Positions 33,607 to 41,960 of a stretch of 64,000 nt of DNA are shown one piece after another. The DNA is taken from positions 1 through 64,000 of the forward strand of contig JBCCHB010000010.1 in the NCBI GenBank assembly GCA_039028975.1. The letters run 5' to 3'. Each line of letters starts with the position of its first letter. The first letter of the stretch is position 1. The translations under genes were made by a program, and so were the position numbers. The notes beneath the pieces were generated by a model. It saw only the letters and a list, made by a program, of their open reading frames with translations, did not search any database and had not been told where the DNA came from. The stretch comes from JAHBNG01 sp039028975. GTDB taxonomy: Bacteria; Chloroflexota; Anaerolineae; Caldilineales; Caldilineaceae.

Positions 33607-34635
33607 ATGAGAAAATTTATTCCAGCTTTTTTGCTTACCCTATCTTTTTCATTCCTATGCGCCTGTACTTGGCTCATTGGTGAATCACAACTAGCACCTG
33701 ATGAAGGCGAGATACTTGTCTATACAAACTTGCGTCAAGATGAAGTTGATCTTTATATGCAAGATTTTGAGATTGCCTATCCCGATATTGATGTGGATGT
33801 CGAACGTATGACGGCGGCAGCTCTGATTGAAAGGATGTTAGCAGAGCGCAGTGATCCGCAGGTTGATGTCGTTTGGGGAGTTGGATTAACTGGGGTCCTG
33901 TATCTGGAATGGAACGATCTCCTCAAACCCTATGCACCCGCTGGTTTGACACGTATTGAAGAACGGTTTCGAGACGCTAATCAACCACCTTTCTGGGTTG
34001 GTAATAGCCTAGCACTTACTGCATTCTGCGTTAATCCCGATGAGATTGTGCGACTTGGTGCGGAAGTGCCATCCTCTTGGCAGGAATTGCTTAATGCAAA
34101 CTATCGACGAGCAATCGTCATGGCCAACCCAGCCTCGGCCGATACGGGTCTGATGGCTGTACTAGGCATTTTAGAGCTCTTTGGTGAACAAGAAGGCTGG
34201 CGTTACTTAGATCGATTGCACCAAAATATCGCACGCTACACAGAAGCTGAAACAGAGCCGTGTGAGCTGGTGGAACGTGGAGAATATGCAATTGGTATAG
34301 CCAAAACACTTGACAATTTGGGCGGTGTAGATATGGTGTATCCGAGTGAAAGGTCTGGCTGGGAATTGAACGTTAGCGCGTTAGCGCGCAAAGATCCAAT
34401 TATTCCGGCGGCTCGAACCTTCTTGGAGTGGAGTATTAGCGATCCGGTTATGCGTCTGTACATGCGTAAGAATGCGTTAACTGCTGCACCAACTGGCCTA
34501 AGTATACCCATTGGATACCCTGTTGACCCAAACGAAAATCTTATTGATCGCAATATACCTTGGTCGGCTGCCAATCGAGAGCGAATCTTAGATCATTGGC
34601 TGGAGCGATATGGCGACAAGCTGACAGCTAGGTGA
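33607..34635 (+). CDS. Fe3+/polyamine-type ABC substrate-binding lipoprotein (orphan)
   Basis: 342 residues. Signal sequence with a Cys20 that could be lipidated (LCAC, unusual at -2). The class II periplasmic-binding fold (FbpA/AfuA-like) begins ILVYTNLRQDEVDLYMQDFE. DVVWGVGLTGVLYL, PSSWQELLNANYRRAIVMANP and ASADTGLMAVLGILELFG follow, the usual Thr/Ser loop of iron-type binding proteins. No ATPase or permease gene is nearby, so it may act as a receptor or deliver to a remote transporter. It is the only rightward gene inside the island, and its 3' end converges on operon B. Confidence 0.82.
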   Translation: MRKFIPAFLLTLSFSFLCACTWLIGESQLAPDEGEILVYTNLRQDEVDLYMQDFEIAYPDIDVDVERMTAAALIERMLAERSDPQVDVVWGVGLTGVLYLEWNDLLKPYAPAGLTRIEERFRDANQPPFWVGNSLALTAFCVNPDEIVRLGAEVPSSWQELLNANYRRAIVMANPASADTGLMAVLGILELFGEQEGWRYLDRLHQNIARYTEAETEPCELVERGEYAIGIAKTLDNLGGVDMVYPSERSGWELNVSALARKDPIIPAARTFLEWSISDPVMRLYMRKNALTAAPTGLSIPIGYPVDPNENLIDRNIPWSAANRERILDHWLERYGDKLTAR

Positions 34636-34684
34636 AGCGTAATAGGTGCGATGGTGATAAGTAAGAGATAAAAGAACCGCAATA

Positions 34685-36208
34685 TTATTCAATGATACGT
34701 TGACCAACTAGTTCTACTGTCTCTGTAACTACTAGGGTAACCGTTGGCTCGGCACTTGCGTAGAGTATATAGTGGCCACTTACAGTACCATTATCCTGGA
34801 TCGTTAGTTGGTATTCTTTACGTGGTTGAATCGGCAAGACAAGCTCACTATCATCGAGTCTTTCGTTCTCACCATCTTCATCTCCGGTGACATCCTCACC
34901 ATCGCTCATGCTCTCATCTTCAATCACACTTCGGCGACTGTTGTTCTCTACATCACTCGTTCCATTTATTTCTGTATCTGTCTCAGCCACCGTACCAATG
35001 TTGCTATTCGTGCTGATGACGTCGCTGCTGTCAATAGAAGTCGTCATTGATGTAGACAGCGTCGGCGAAAGACGAACCGTAGCTGAAACATTTACCGTCA
35101 TAGCTATCGGATCGGCATTTACAGTACGCCAGGCCCCTTCCTGTACTACAACCTGTCCACCGGCCAGCGATTGAATACTAGGGAGTGTGCTCTCTTGTGG
35201 CTGGGTTGAACTCTCTAACCATACACCTGTTGGAGCGAGGTCAATTAATTGATACATGCGCGGGTCAGTGGCCAAGGTTAACCTATAGATCCCCACGACC
35301 GTGTCAGCCATGGCCATCGCTGGTCCATCAGAGACTGACACGGCTGAGATGCCATCAGAATCCTGGGTGAGCTCGGACGAAGGCTGACTGATTGGGCGAG
35401 GCCCACTTAATGGGCGTGAACCAAACCAGCGGCGATAGGTGGTAAGGAATTTTCCATTATTTTTCAGTCTTGTTAGCGCTGCATCCAGCTCGACAAGAAG
35501 CCGCGGGTTCTCTTTGCTAACAGCAATGGCACATTGGCCTTTTTCGATAGGACCGCTGGCAATTTTTAGGCGGGCGTCGGCGTGGGTGCGTAAGAACTGT
35601 TCTACCGCTATATCATCAGCAAGTGTTGCATCAGCAGCACCCGCGGCGACTAATGCCAAGCCTTGCTGGGTTGAGCTGACAAAGATCGGTTCAATATCGC
35701 TTTGGGCACGAAAAACCGATTCAAACACAGAGCCACGGAGGAGACTAACACGGGTCGTTGATGATAGGGTTGATAGGTCAACAATACTGTTGTTTTCCTC
35801 AGAAACAACCAACATGATACCAAATGTAAAGTATGTAGCGGTGAAATTCACTAGTTTCGCACGTTCATCAGTTACGGCAATACAAGTAAGTGCGGCATCG
35901 AATAGGCGGGTCGCAACGCCAGGGATGAGCTGAGGAAAAGGTACTGCTTCATATGTCACACGAAGACCAGCCGTACGAGCTAGCATCTTGATGAGAGCGA
36001 GATCAAAGCCTACCAATCGGTCATTACTCGCTCGCGCAGCAAAGGGCGGCTCTGCTTCCGAAACTCCGATGACCAAGGTCCCTTGCGTTGCAATACCTTG
36101 TGCCTTTAAAGAGGCCGAGGGCAGGCCAATAGGTTGCGTCAGGATAGTCAGAAGAAACAGACGAATAAGCCACCGAATGGGCCAATTGTTTGGCTGTTGG
36201 TTGTTCAT
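34685..36208 (-). CDS. amino-acid-type binding protein (SBP_bac_3) with a long C-terminal extension
   Basis: 507 residues with an N-terminal signal peptide (LIRLFLLTILTQPIG, then SLKAQ). Residues about 40-270 form a family-3 solute-binding domain: IGVSEAEPPFAAR, GFDLALIKMLARTAGL, DAALTCIAVTDERAKLVNFT, and a closing RRWFGSRPL. This fold is shared with ligand domains of glutamate receptors. About 230 further residues are rich in Ser/Thr/Asp/Glu with a hydrophobic beta-like part around 300-370. No transporter genes accompany it. Last gene of operon B, 84 nt behind the pentapeptide lipoprotein gene. A partner role for the ion channels upstream is a testable guess. Confidence 0.82.
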   Translation of the reverse strand: MNNQQPNNWPIRWLIRLFLLTILTQPIGLPSASLKAQGIATQGTLVIGVSEAEPPFAARASNDRLVGFDLALIKMLARTAGLRVTYEAVPFPQLIPGVATRLFDAALTCIAVTDERAKLVNFTATYFTFGIMLVVSEENNSIVDLSTLSSTTRVSLLRGSVFESVFRAQSDIEPIFVSSTQQGLALVAAGAADATLADDIAVEQFLRTHADARLKIASGPIEKGQCAIAVSKENPRLLVELDAALTRLKNNGKFLTTYRRWFGSRPLSGPRPISQPSSELTQDSDGISAVSVSDGPAMAMADTVVGIYRLTLATDPRMYQLIDLAPTGVWLESSTQPQESTLPSIQSLAGGQVVVQEGAWRTVNADPIAMTVNVSATVRLSPTLSTSMTTSIDSSDVISTNSNIGTVAETDTEINGTSDVENNSRRSVIEDESMSDGEDVTGDEDGENERLDDSELVLPIQPRKEYQLTIQDNGTVSGHYILYASAEPTVTLVVTETVELVGQRIIE

Positions 36209-36292
36209 ATTTCGCTCATTACTCCTCTATTGAGCACATCTGCACCGGATCCTTCCTACCTACCCGAACGTGAGCCGAATGGTCAAGAGCAA

Positions 36293-37327
36293 CTAGAACG
36301 GTGTGTCCGTATTCGTTATGGTTGATGTCATCAACAAGGACGGATCAATCTCAATAGAATCTCCAGTAATTGTAAATCCAGGTGGCAATTGGGTTGTAAA
36401 ATCATAGTGAGTACCAGAAAGATCAACCGCGGTTAGAACACCAGGGGTCGTGGTGAAAATAAGGGTTGCAGTCTCAAGGGAAGCGCCCTGTATGCGCGCG
36501 CCATTCAAAAGAACCTTAGAAAGATCAGCACCGGATAGATCCGCGTCGGTTAAATTCGCTCCACTGAGTATAGAGCTTTCCATATTGGTGTTGCGGAGGT
36601 TTGCTCTAGTTAGATCTGCCCCCCACAGCCCGGCGCGCAAGGTAGCGCCCTCTAGGGCAACGCGCGCCAAATTAGCTCCCCGCAATTGAGCACCAGTCAG
36701 ATCTGCTCCATTAAGGTTTGCACCACGCAGGTCAGCGCCACTCAGGTTAGCCCCTGATTGCCGTACATCGGCGCGACTAAGATTTGCACCAGCCAAGTTG
36801 GCACCTGGAATTCGTGCACCCGATAGGTTCGTACCAATGAGCTGAGCGCCACTTAGATCAACACCCCACAGATTAGCCCCTACCAGTCGGGCATTATCTA
36901 GGATGACTGCTGTTAAACGTACCCTAGTCAAATCGACACGGGTTAATACAGCATTGGTTAAGTCCGCCCCAGCCAAATCGGCATCAGTGAGGTCGGCCCC
37001 CATTAGTTTGGCGCCTTGAAGGTTTGCACCATTCAAATTAGCTCCGTGTAGATTAGTTCTAACTAGCGTTGCCCGGGCTAAATTCACCCCAGCTAAATCA
37101 GCACCTGATAAATTGGCCTCCACAAGCAATGTGTCGCGCATAATAGCGCGCCTCAGATTGGCCTCACTTAAGTTAATGCCACTCAAATCGCGTCCTCGTA
37201 AGTTTAATCCACTACAAACTGGGGGACAGCCTGAAGGCAAACCATTCCAGCTGCAACTGGTAAGAACGAATAGTAAGATGGTCAGAACCGCCAATAAATG
37301 GCAATGGACAGAAATATGTCTAAGCAT
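36293..37327 (-). CDS. pentapeptide-repeat lipoprotein
   Basis: 344 residues. Lipoprotein signal ending LTSC (Cys25). Then come CPPVCSGLNLRGRDLSGINL and about 45 uninterrupted A(D/N)LxG-type pentapeptides to about residue 290, predicted to form a right-handed quadrilateral beta-helix on the outer face of the membrane. The tail (THYDFTTQLPPGFTITG, then DPSLLMTST) is unlike the repeats. Its CPPVC-x-G-x-NL(R/L)GRDL opening closely resembles that of the channel fusion at 37360-39408 (CIPNC, then GENFLGRDLRGLNL). The two beta-helices may have a common origin and may interact. Confidence 0.88.
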   Translation of the reverse strand: MLRHISVHCHLLAVLTILLFVLTSCSWNGLPSGCPPVCSGLNLRGRDLSGINLSEANLRRAIMRDTLLVEANLSGADLAGVNLARATLVRTNLHGANLNGANLQGAKLMGADLTDADLAGADLTNAVLTRVDLTRVRLTAVILDNARLVGANLWGVDLSGAQLIGTNLSGARIPGANLAGANLSRADVRQSGANLSGADLRGANLNGADLTGAQLRGANLARVALEGATLRAGLWGADLTRANLRNTNMESSILSGANLTDADLSGADLSKVLLNGARIQGASLETATLIFTTTPGVLTAVDLSGTHYDFTTQLPPGFTITGDSIEIDPSLLMTSTITNTDTPF

Positions 37328-37359
37328 AGTAGTTTTGTGGTAGGGACATTCTCTTCAGG

Positions 37360-39408
37360 TTACCGCAACGCATCTGTTAGGAGTAAGATATTGCCAACAA
37401 TAAAGATTATTGAGTAGAAGATTAGACCAGCTGAGTTGCTCCAGCGTACCCAACGATGCCAATTGCGCGAGTGAAGAAACTTGATGACAATTACCAATAT
37501 AGCCGTAATAACAATAGCACTATAACAAATCAGCAGATAGCGATCAAGCAGAGTCAGGGCATCAGTTGGTGGCACAACTCTCGTCACAACGGCCTGAAAA
37601 GCCACTACGATCCAAAAGAGTAAAAATAGGAGCCAAAGCCGCATAGACAAAGCTGCACTATTCAGCAGGAATACACTACCCACCATTAGCCATAGGCTAG
37701 CCAGTACAACTAAAATGCGCCAGAGGTAGCCGGCTGCGACCCGTTTGACGGATAGGTCAACCCGAAATTGAGACCACGCAGAATTATCGAAAGGTAATAT
37801 ATGGATCAGTTGCAAAATATTGACATCCCACACTAGCCAATCGGGATTGCCCGCACGGACATCTATATAACGTCCCCGTGGAACCTTCTGAATATAAGGA
37901 ATCTCCGATTGTTCAACTAGCTCTAACAAGCCAAGAAAATCCAGACGCAAACTTTCACTGTCATACTCAGCAGACTCTATTTGAATAGACACCATCTGGT
38001 CATCAAAAGGAAAATGACGGAGATCAAGGGAAGGGAAAAAGACTGCAACCATCCGTTGGCGCAGATGGACATTCGTCCCAGGTTCGGTGCTAAGCTCGTA
38101 ACGTCGACCGACTTCCTGCACCTGGCCAGCATTTACTACCTCCAAAAAGGGGTCAAAAAAACGAGCAATCTGCTCATCCGTTAGTGCTGGCCTTAGCTCA
38201 TCAATATTCGCCAAATCGGGATCATTCGAATCTATTTCTGGCAGATCTGCAGCATCTAGTTCAGGTTCATGCCAGAAGGAATCTAAAAAGAAATCAATCT
38301 CATAAGCGCCAGGCCGGTCAGGTAAGTTATGAAGAGAATTAACATAGAAATTGACCTTGATACGTTGAGCGCTGGAGAAGGTAAACGTTTGCTGGGTGTC
38401 TTCTGCACCGTCTGTCGTGGCTAATTCCGAGGCATCATCGCTGGCTACATCAGGCACCCCATCTGGCCGCAATAGTGGATCCCATTGTGTCGTGGCATCA
38501 TAAGCTAGCCCCTGTATCTCTACATCTTTTACCAGCTCACGCTGCTGAAGTTCATTTAGTTCAGCCAATACGGGATCAAGCTGTAATTCTTCCTCATTTA
38601 ATTGCTCAGCCAATCCTTGCATCAGGCGTAGATCCGCACCACGGACGTTGGCTCCATTGAGATTGGCCCCAATAACAATTGCGCCCCGAAGACGGCTTCC
38701 TTCTAAATTGGCTGATGTTAGTTCGCTGCCGATAAGGCGACTACCCGATAGATCAGCGTTGTTAAGATTCGCGCCAGTAAGGTTTGAGAGGTTTAGCCAG
38801 GCACCAGTCAAATCTGATGATTGCAAACTTGCTCCGCTTAAATCAGCTTGACTTAAATTGGAACCGCTGAGGCCGGCAAAATCCAAAATTGCTCCCGACA
38901 AATTGGCTTTTGCAAACTGAATGCCGTTCAACTTGGCACTGTGCATATTGGCATTGGTCAGTTTCGATTCTCCAAAGCTAGATCCTTTGAGCGAAACATC
39001 GGATAAATCAACTGCAGTCAGATCAGCACCATCAAGAATCGCCCCATTTAGGTTAGCTCCGCTTAAGGTGCTCCCCCCTAAGTCGGCTCCACTTAAATTT
39101 GAGCCAATCAATTGGGCTTCACTTAAATCAGCATTTCTCAAATTTGCGTTCAGCAGATTGGCACCGGACATATCGACCTGACGTAGAGTGGTTTCACTTA
39201 GATCCGCGCCCTGAAAATTGGCTTCCACAAAGTTGGTTTGCGACAGATTCAGACCACGCAGATCGCGACCCAAAAAATTTTCACCAATGCAATTGGGGAT
39301 GCAAGTAATCGGACGCACGATAAAGTATCGCAATCCCAAGACAATCGACAAGATGATGATGATGAAAAGAGTGAGCGAAATGGCTAACTGTCTTGTTAGA
39401 GCTGACAC
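37360..39408 (-). CDS. pentapeptide-repeat/pentameric ligand-gated ion channel fusion
   Basis: 682 residues. One N-terminal membrane helix (about 8-30) and CIPNC precede a pentapeptide-repeat beta-helix (about 38-270) and a linker. The pLGIC ligand-binding domain (about 335-560) begins RIKVNFYVNSLHNLPDRPGA and includes FFLDSFWHEPEL and the loop FPFDDQ (466-471) without flanking cysteines, as usual in bacteria. Four channel helices follow: M1 (YLWRILVVLASLWLMVGSVF), M2 (SMRLWLLFLLFWIVVAFQAV), then the P-x-T-D linker, M3 and M4 (SAGLIFYSIIFIVGNILLL). The topology puts five helices per subunit if the first is retained. It starts 3 nt after the other channel gene. I know of no characterised channel with this beta-helix. 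Confidence 0.85.
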   Translation of the reverse strand: MSALTRQLAISLTLFIIIILSIVLGLRYFIVRPITCIPNCIGENFLGRDLRGLNLSQTNFVEANFQGADLSETTLRQVDMSGANLLNANLRNADLSEAQLIGSNLSGADLGGSTLSGANLNGAILDGADLTAVDLSDVSLKGSSFGESKLTNANMHSAKLNGIQFAKANLSGAILDFAGLSGSNLSQADLSGASLQSSDLTGAWLNLSNLTGANLNNADLSGSRLIGSELTSANLEGSRLRGAIVIGANLNGANVRGADLRLMQGLAEQLNEEELQLDPVLAELNELQQRELVKDVEIQGLAYDATTQWDPLLRPDGVPDVASDDASELATTDGAEDTQQTFTFSSAQRIKVNFYVNSLHNLPDRPGAYEIDFFLDSFWHEPELDAADLPEIDSNDPDLANIDELRPALTDEQIARFFDPFLEVVNAGQVQEVGRRYELSTEPGTNVHLRQRMVAVFFPSLDLRHFPFDDQMVSIQIESAEYDSESLRLDFLGLLELVEQSEIPYIQKVPRGRYIDVRAGNPDWLVWDVNILQLIHILPFDNSAWSQFRVDLSVKRVAAGYLWRILVVLASLWLMVGSVFLLNSAALSMRLWLLFLLFWIVVAFQAVVTRVVPPTDALTLLDRYLLICYSAIVITAILVIVIKFLHSRNWHRWVRWSNSAGLIFYSIIFIVGNILLLTDALR

Positions 39409-39411
39409 TCT

Positions 39412-40635
39412 TTATCCCCCAGCACCATACCAAAATAGCCCAATGTTGATAAGTAACACAAGAGTGCCGTAGCCTATAGCCATCCCCATATTCAGACGTT
39501 GGGTAGCAGATACACCTTGTCGATTAAGAATACCAATAGCGACCACAGCACTAATTGCCAAACTCAGTACCACATATGAGAGTAGCGCTTGTAGATCGAG
39601 CAGGGTAATAGTGGTGACAAGTGGAGAATGCTGCAAGCGGGTAAAATCGAAGGTGATAGCCGTTAGCAAGAGGGTGAAGAGCGCAAGGAGACGATAGCGC
39701 GAGTCACCCACGTTGATCGTAAAGACAGCTGTACCCAATAACATAATCAGGGCAAAGACCAGCATCATCTTCAACACAAATGACCGCCAAATCCGCTTTA
39801 TCTGAATCTCAATGCGAAATTGTGCCCAGCTTGACTTGTCGTACGGTAGCACATGGATCTGTTGAATAACGTTAGAAGAGGTTATTGACCAGCCGGGTAG
39901 TTCAAACTCTGGAGAAATATACTTGCCCATAGGTATGGGAAATCGGAACGGTCGTTCAGAGTAGATAATCTCCTGATCAGAGCCAAGAAAGTCAAAGAGT
40001 AAGCGGTTGCTGTCAAATTCTTGGGATTCGATTTGAATCATCAACAATTGGCTATCAAATGGAAAACGGCTTAGGTCAAACTCACTTTGAAAGGTGCCAA
40101 CCAATCGCTGACTAAAGTAAATATTCGTGTCTGGCTCAAATGAATCAGAATAGGATTGAAATAATACAACTAGATCATTCGAATTTAGTGCATGAATTTT
40201 AGGATTCCAAAAAAGAGAAGGATCTACTTCATCGACAGTATTGCCACCCAGTGCAGGATCATTCCAAAAGAGATCCAGCCAGAAATCAATGGCATATGTT
40301 CCCCTTGCATCATCGATGCTGTGGATCGAATTAATATAGAAGTTGGCTTTTACTCGTCGAATTCGTACATTATCCGACGTACTGTTAGTAGAACTGTCTT
40401 GCTCAACCGTTCCCGATGTAGACGCGTTCTCGGAGGATTCATTATTATTCGAATCTTGTTGGGCCATAGCCGCTGGCGCAGTAAATCCAGTTGAGCCTGC
40501 CCCACATAGGATAGATAGACTCATCAGAATGATAAGGAGGCGAATACCAATACCATTCAATAAGCATAAAGCGAAATTGTTTCTATTTCGCACTGTTTCA
40601 TTTGCATCATTTTGCTCAAGCAGCGTCATCTGCAT
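39412..40635 (-). CDS. pentameric ligand-gated ion channel (bacterial Cys-loop receptor homologue)
   Basis: 407 residues. Signal/TM segment (about 31-57, ending AMAQQ), a Ser/Asn-rich linker, then the ligand-binding domain (about 90-283). Its features are VKANFYINSIHSIDDARGTY, FWLDLFWNDP, FWNPKIHALN and the cysteine-free loop FPFD (191-194). Four membrane helices are M1 285-307, M2 311-333, M3 345-370 and M4 383-405. M2, with FTLLLTAITFDF, lines up well with ELIC (FTLMLTVVAYAF), followed by the P...D M2-M3 linker. Predicted cation or anion channel opened by an external ligand; selectivity cannot be read safely. Overlap-free but adjacent (3 nt) to the fusion channel gene, so mixed pentamers are possible. 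Confidence 0.9.
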   Translation of the reverse strand: MQMTLLEQNDANETVRNRNNFALCLLNGIGIRLLIILMSLSILCGAGSTGFTAPAAMAQQDSNNNESSENASTSGTVEQDSSTNSTSDNVRIRRVKANFYINSIHSIDDARGTYAIDFWLDLFWNDPALGGNTVDEVDPSLFWNPKIHALNSNDLVVLFQSYSDSFEPDTNIYFSQRLVGTFQSEFDLSRFPFDSQLLMIQIESQEFDSNRLLFDFLGSDQEIIYSERPFRFPIPMGKYISPEFELPGWSITSSNVIQQIHVLPYDKSSWAQFRIEIQIKRIWRSFVLKMMLVFALIMLLGTAVFTINVGDSRYRLLALFTLLLTAITFDFTRLQHSPLVTTITLLDLQALLSYVVLSLAISAVVAIGILNRQGVSATQRLNMGMAIGYGTLVLLINIGLFWYGAGG

Positions 40636-40692
40636 CCTATCAGTTAATATTATATCAATACTGTTTGCTCAAATCAGTGTCATTCAATATGA

Positions 40693-41958
40693 CTATTCAG
40701 ATGATCTTGCATCGGCAGTCAATGTTAGAGTAACTGAAGCCGTGATGACAGGTGCTGGAGTAGGTAAGTTCACAGATGTCATTGTAGGCGGAGGCAACGG
40801 TGTATTTGTTGGTGGAAAAAGGGCTAGGTAGTCGTCTTGTCTCAATGCAGTTAGCAGCACTATCTTCGTCCTCTCAAAAAACGATTCGCTCAAAGGGAAA
40901 TTTCCGACCGTCATAGCGACCTTATTTACATTGTCTAGATAGTACAACAGAAAATCTCCAACCTCTGCTTTAGCCTCTAAGGTTTCTCGATCAGTGTAAA
41001 GCAATAGGGGATAGGAAAGCGGATAAGTACCCTTACTCACTGTAACCCCATCGGGGATGCGTCCATCGACAGCTAACAGATGTAATCTGTCGACATTGTT
41101 TACATAGTCCTTGAAGTTTAAAAAACCAATCGCATATGGCGTATCTGAGATAGCAAGGGCAATTTCTGTGCCATCCTCTCGGAATGTATCCAATGATGCA
41201 TTTTCTAGTGAAAAAGCGTTGCTTCCTAAAATTTTACTAGCAAAAAAAGAAAATATTTGGCGTTCTGGCTTAGGAACAATTTGGATGATCTCAACATTAG
41301 GCCAACTATGTCTGACATCAGACCAGCGCTGAGCAGTCAAAATCGAAGCCAGCTCCCTTTTGCTTACACCCCTGATAAACTCAATATTTTTGTTTGCCAC
41401 AATGGCAACAGCGTCTAGGCCAACTCGCAACGCAATCGGTGTGCGGCCATTGCGAAGACAAAGCTCCAATTCCGCCTGGGAAATCGAACGATCTGCCATG
41501 ACAATATCAGCGCCATCTGGTACAAGAGGGGCATTGCTACAGTACCGCTGAAATCCATCCGTAGAGCCAATTTCTTCGATTCGTATTTCATCACGGTATC
41601 CAGCAATGACAAAGTCGTTATACATTAAACGAGTCAGGGGGCCAAGCACTTGGCTACCTGTTATGAGCAAATCTCCTCCTACGTTTAGCGGATCGGTCAG
41701 TGGCAAAGGTAATCCAGATGGAATAAAAACCGTGCCTGCAACTGGGGTAGGGGTAGACAACTCACGAGTCCGGCTAGGCGCTCTATCGAGAAAACGGTCT
41801 AGGACCACATTTCCAACGTCAGGGGTTGGCGTCGCCTCCACAAAGCCCAACACACCGCAGCCTGTGCTAGTCATGAAAGATGTCAAAAGGAGCAGATTGA
41901 GTAGCCTAAGCAAGATTCGCCTCTTGCACCAACCATTCAAAAAAAAATATTGTTTCAA
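40693..41958 (-). CDS. PstS-like substrate-binding lipoprotein (orphan)
   Basis: 421 residues. Candidate lipidation at Cys34 (STGC). A PBP-like-2 domain begins GDLLITGSQVLGPLTRLMYN, followed by IEEIGSTDGFQRYC and DIVMADRSI. GLDAVAIVANKN, PYAIGFLNF and TYPLSYPLLLYTDRE complete the order seen in phosphate-binding PstS homologues. It lacks a pst transporter nearby. It starts 2 nt after the MscS-like gene and precedes the channel genes, so it may sense phosphate or another anion for them. A Pro/Thr-rich tail ends the protein. Confidence 0.82.
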   Translation of the reverse strand: MKQYFFLNGWCKRRILLRLLNLLLLTSFMTSTGCGVLGFVEATPTPDVGNVVLDRFLDRAPSRTRELSTPTPVAGTVFIPSGLPLPLTDPLNVGGDLLITGSQVLGPLTRLMYNDFVIAGYRDEIRIEEIGSTDGFQRYCSNAPLVPDGADIVMADRSISQAELELCLRNGRTPIALRVGLDAVAIVANKNIEFIRGVSKRELASILTAQRWSDVRHSWPNVEIIQIVPKPERQIFSFFASKILGSNAFSLENASLDTFREDGTEIALAISDTPYAIGFLNFKDYVNNVDRLHLLAVDGRIPDGVTVSKGTYPLSYPLLLYTDRETLEAKAEVGDFLLYYLDNVNKVAMTVGNFPLSESFFERTKIVLLTALRQDDYLALFPPTNTPLPPPTMTSVNLPTPAPVITASVTLTLTADARSSE

Positions 41959-41960
41959 GG

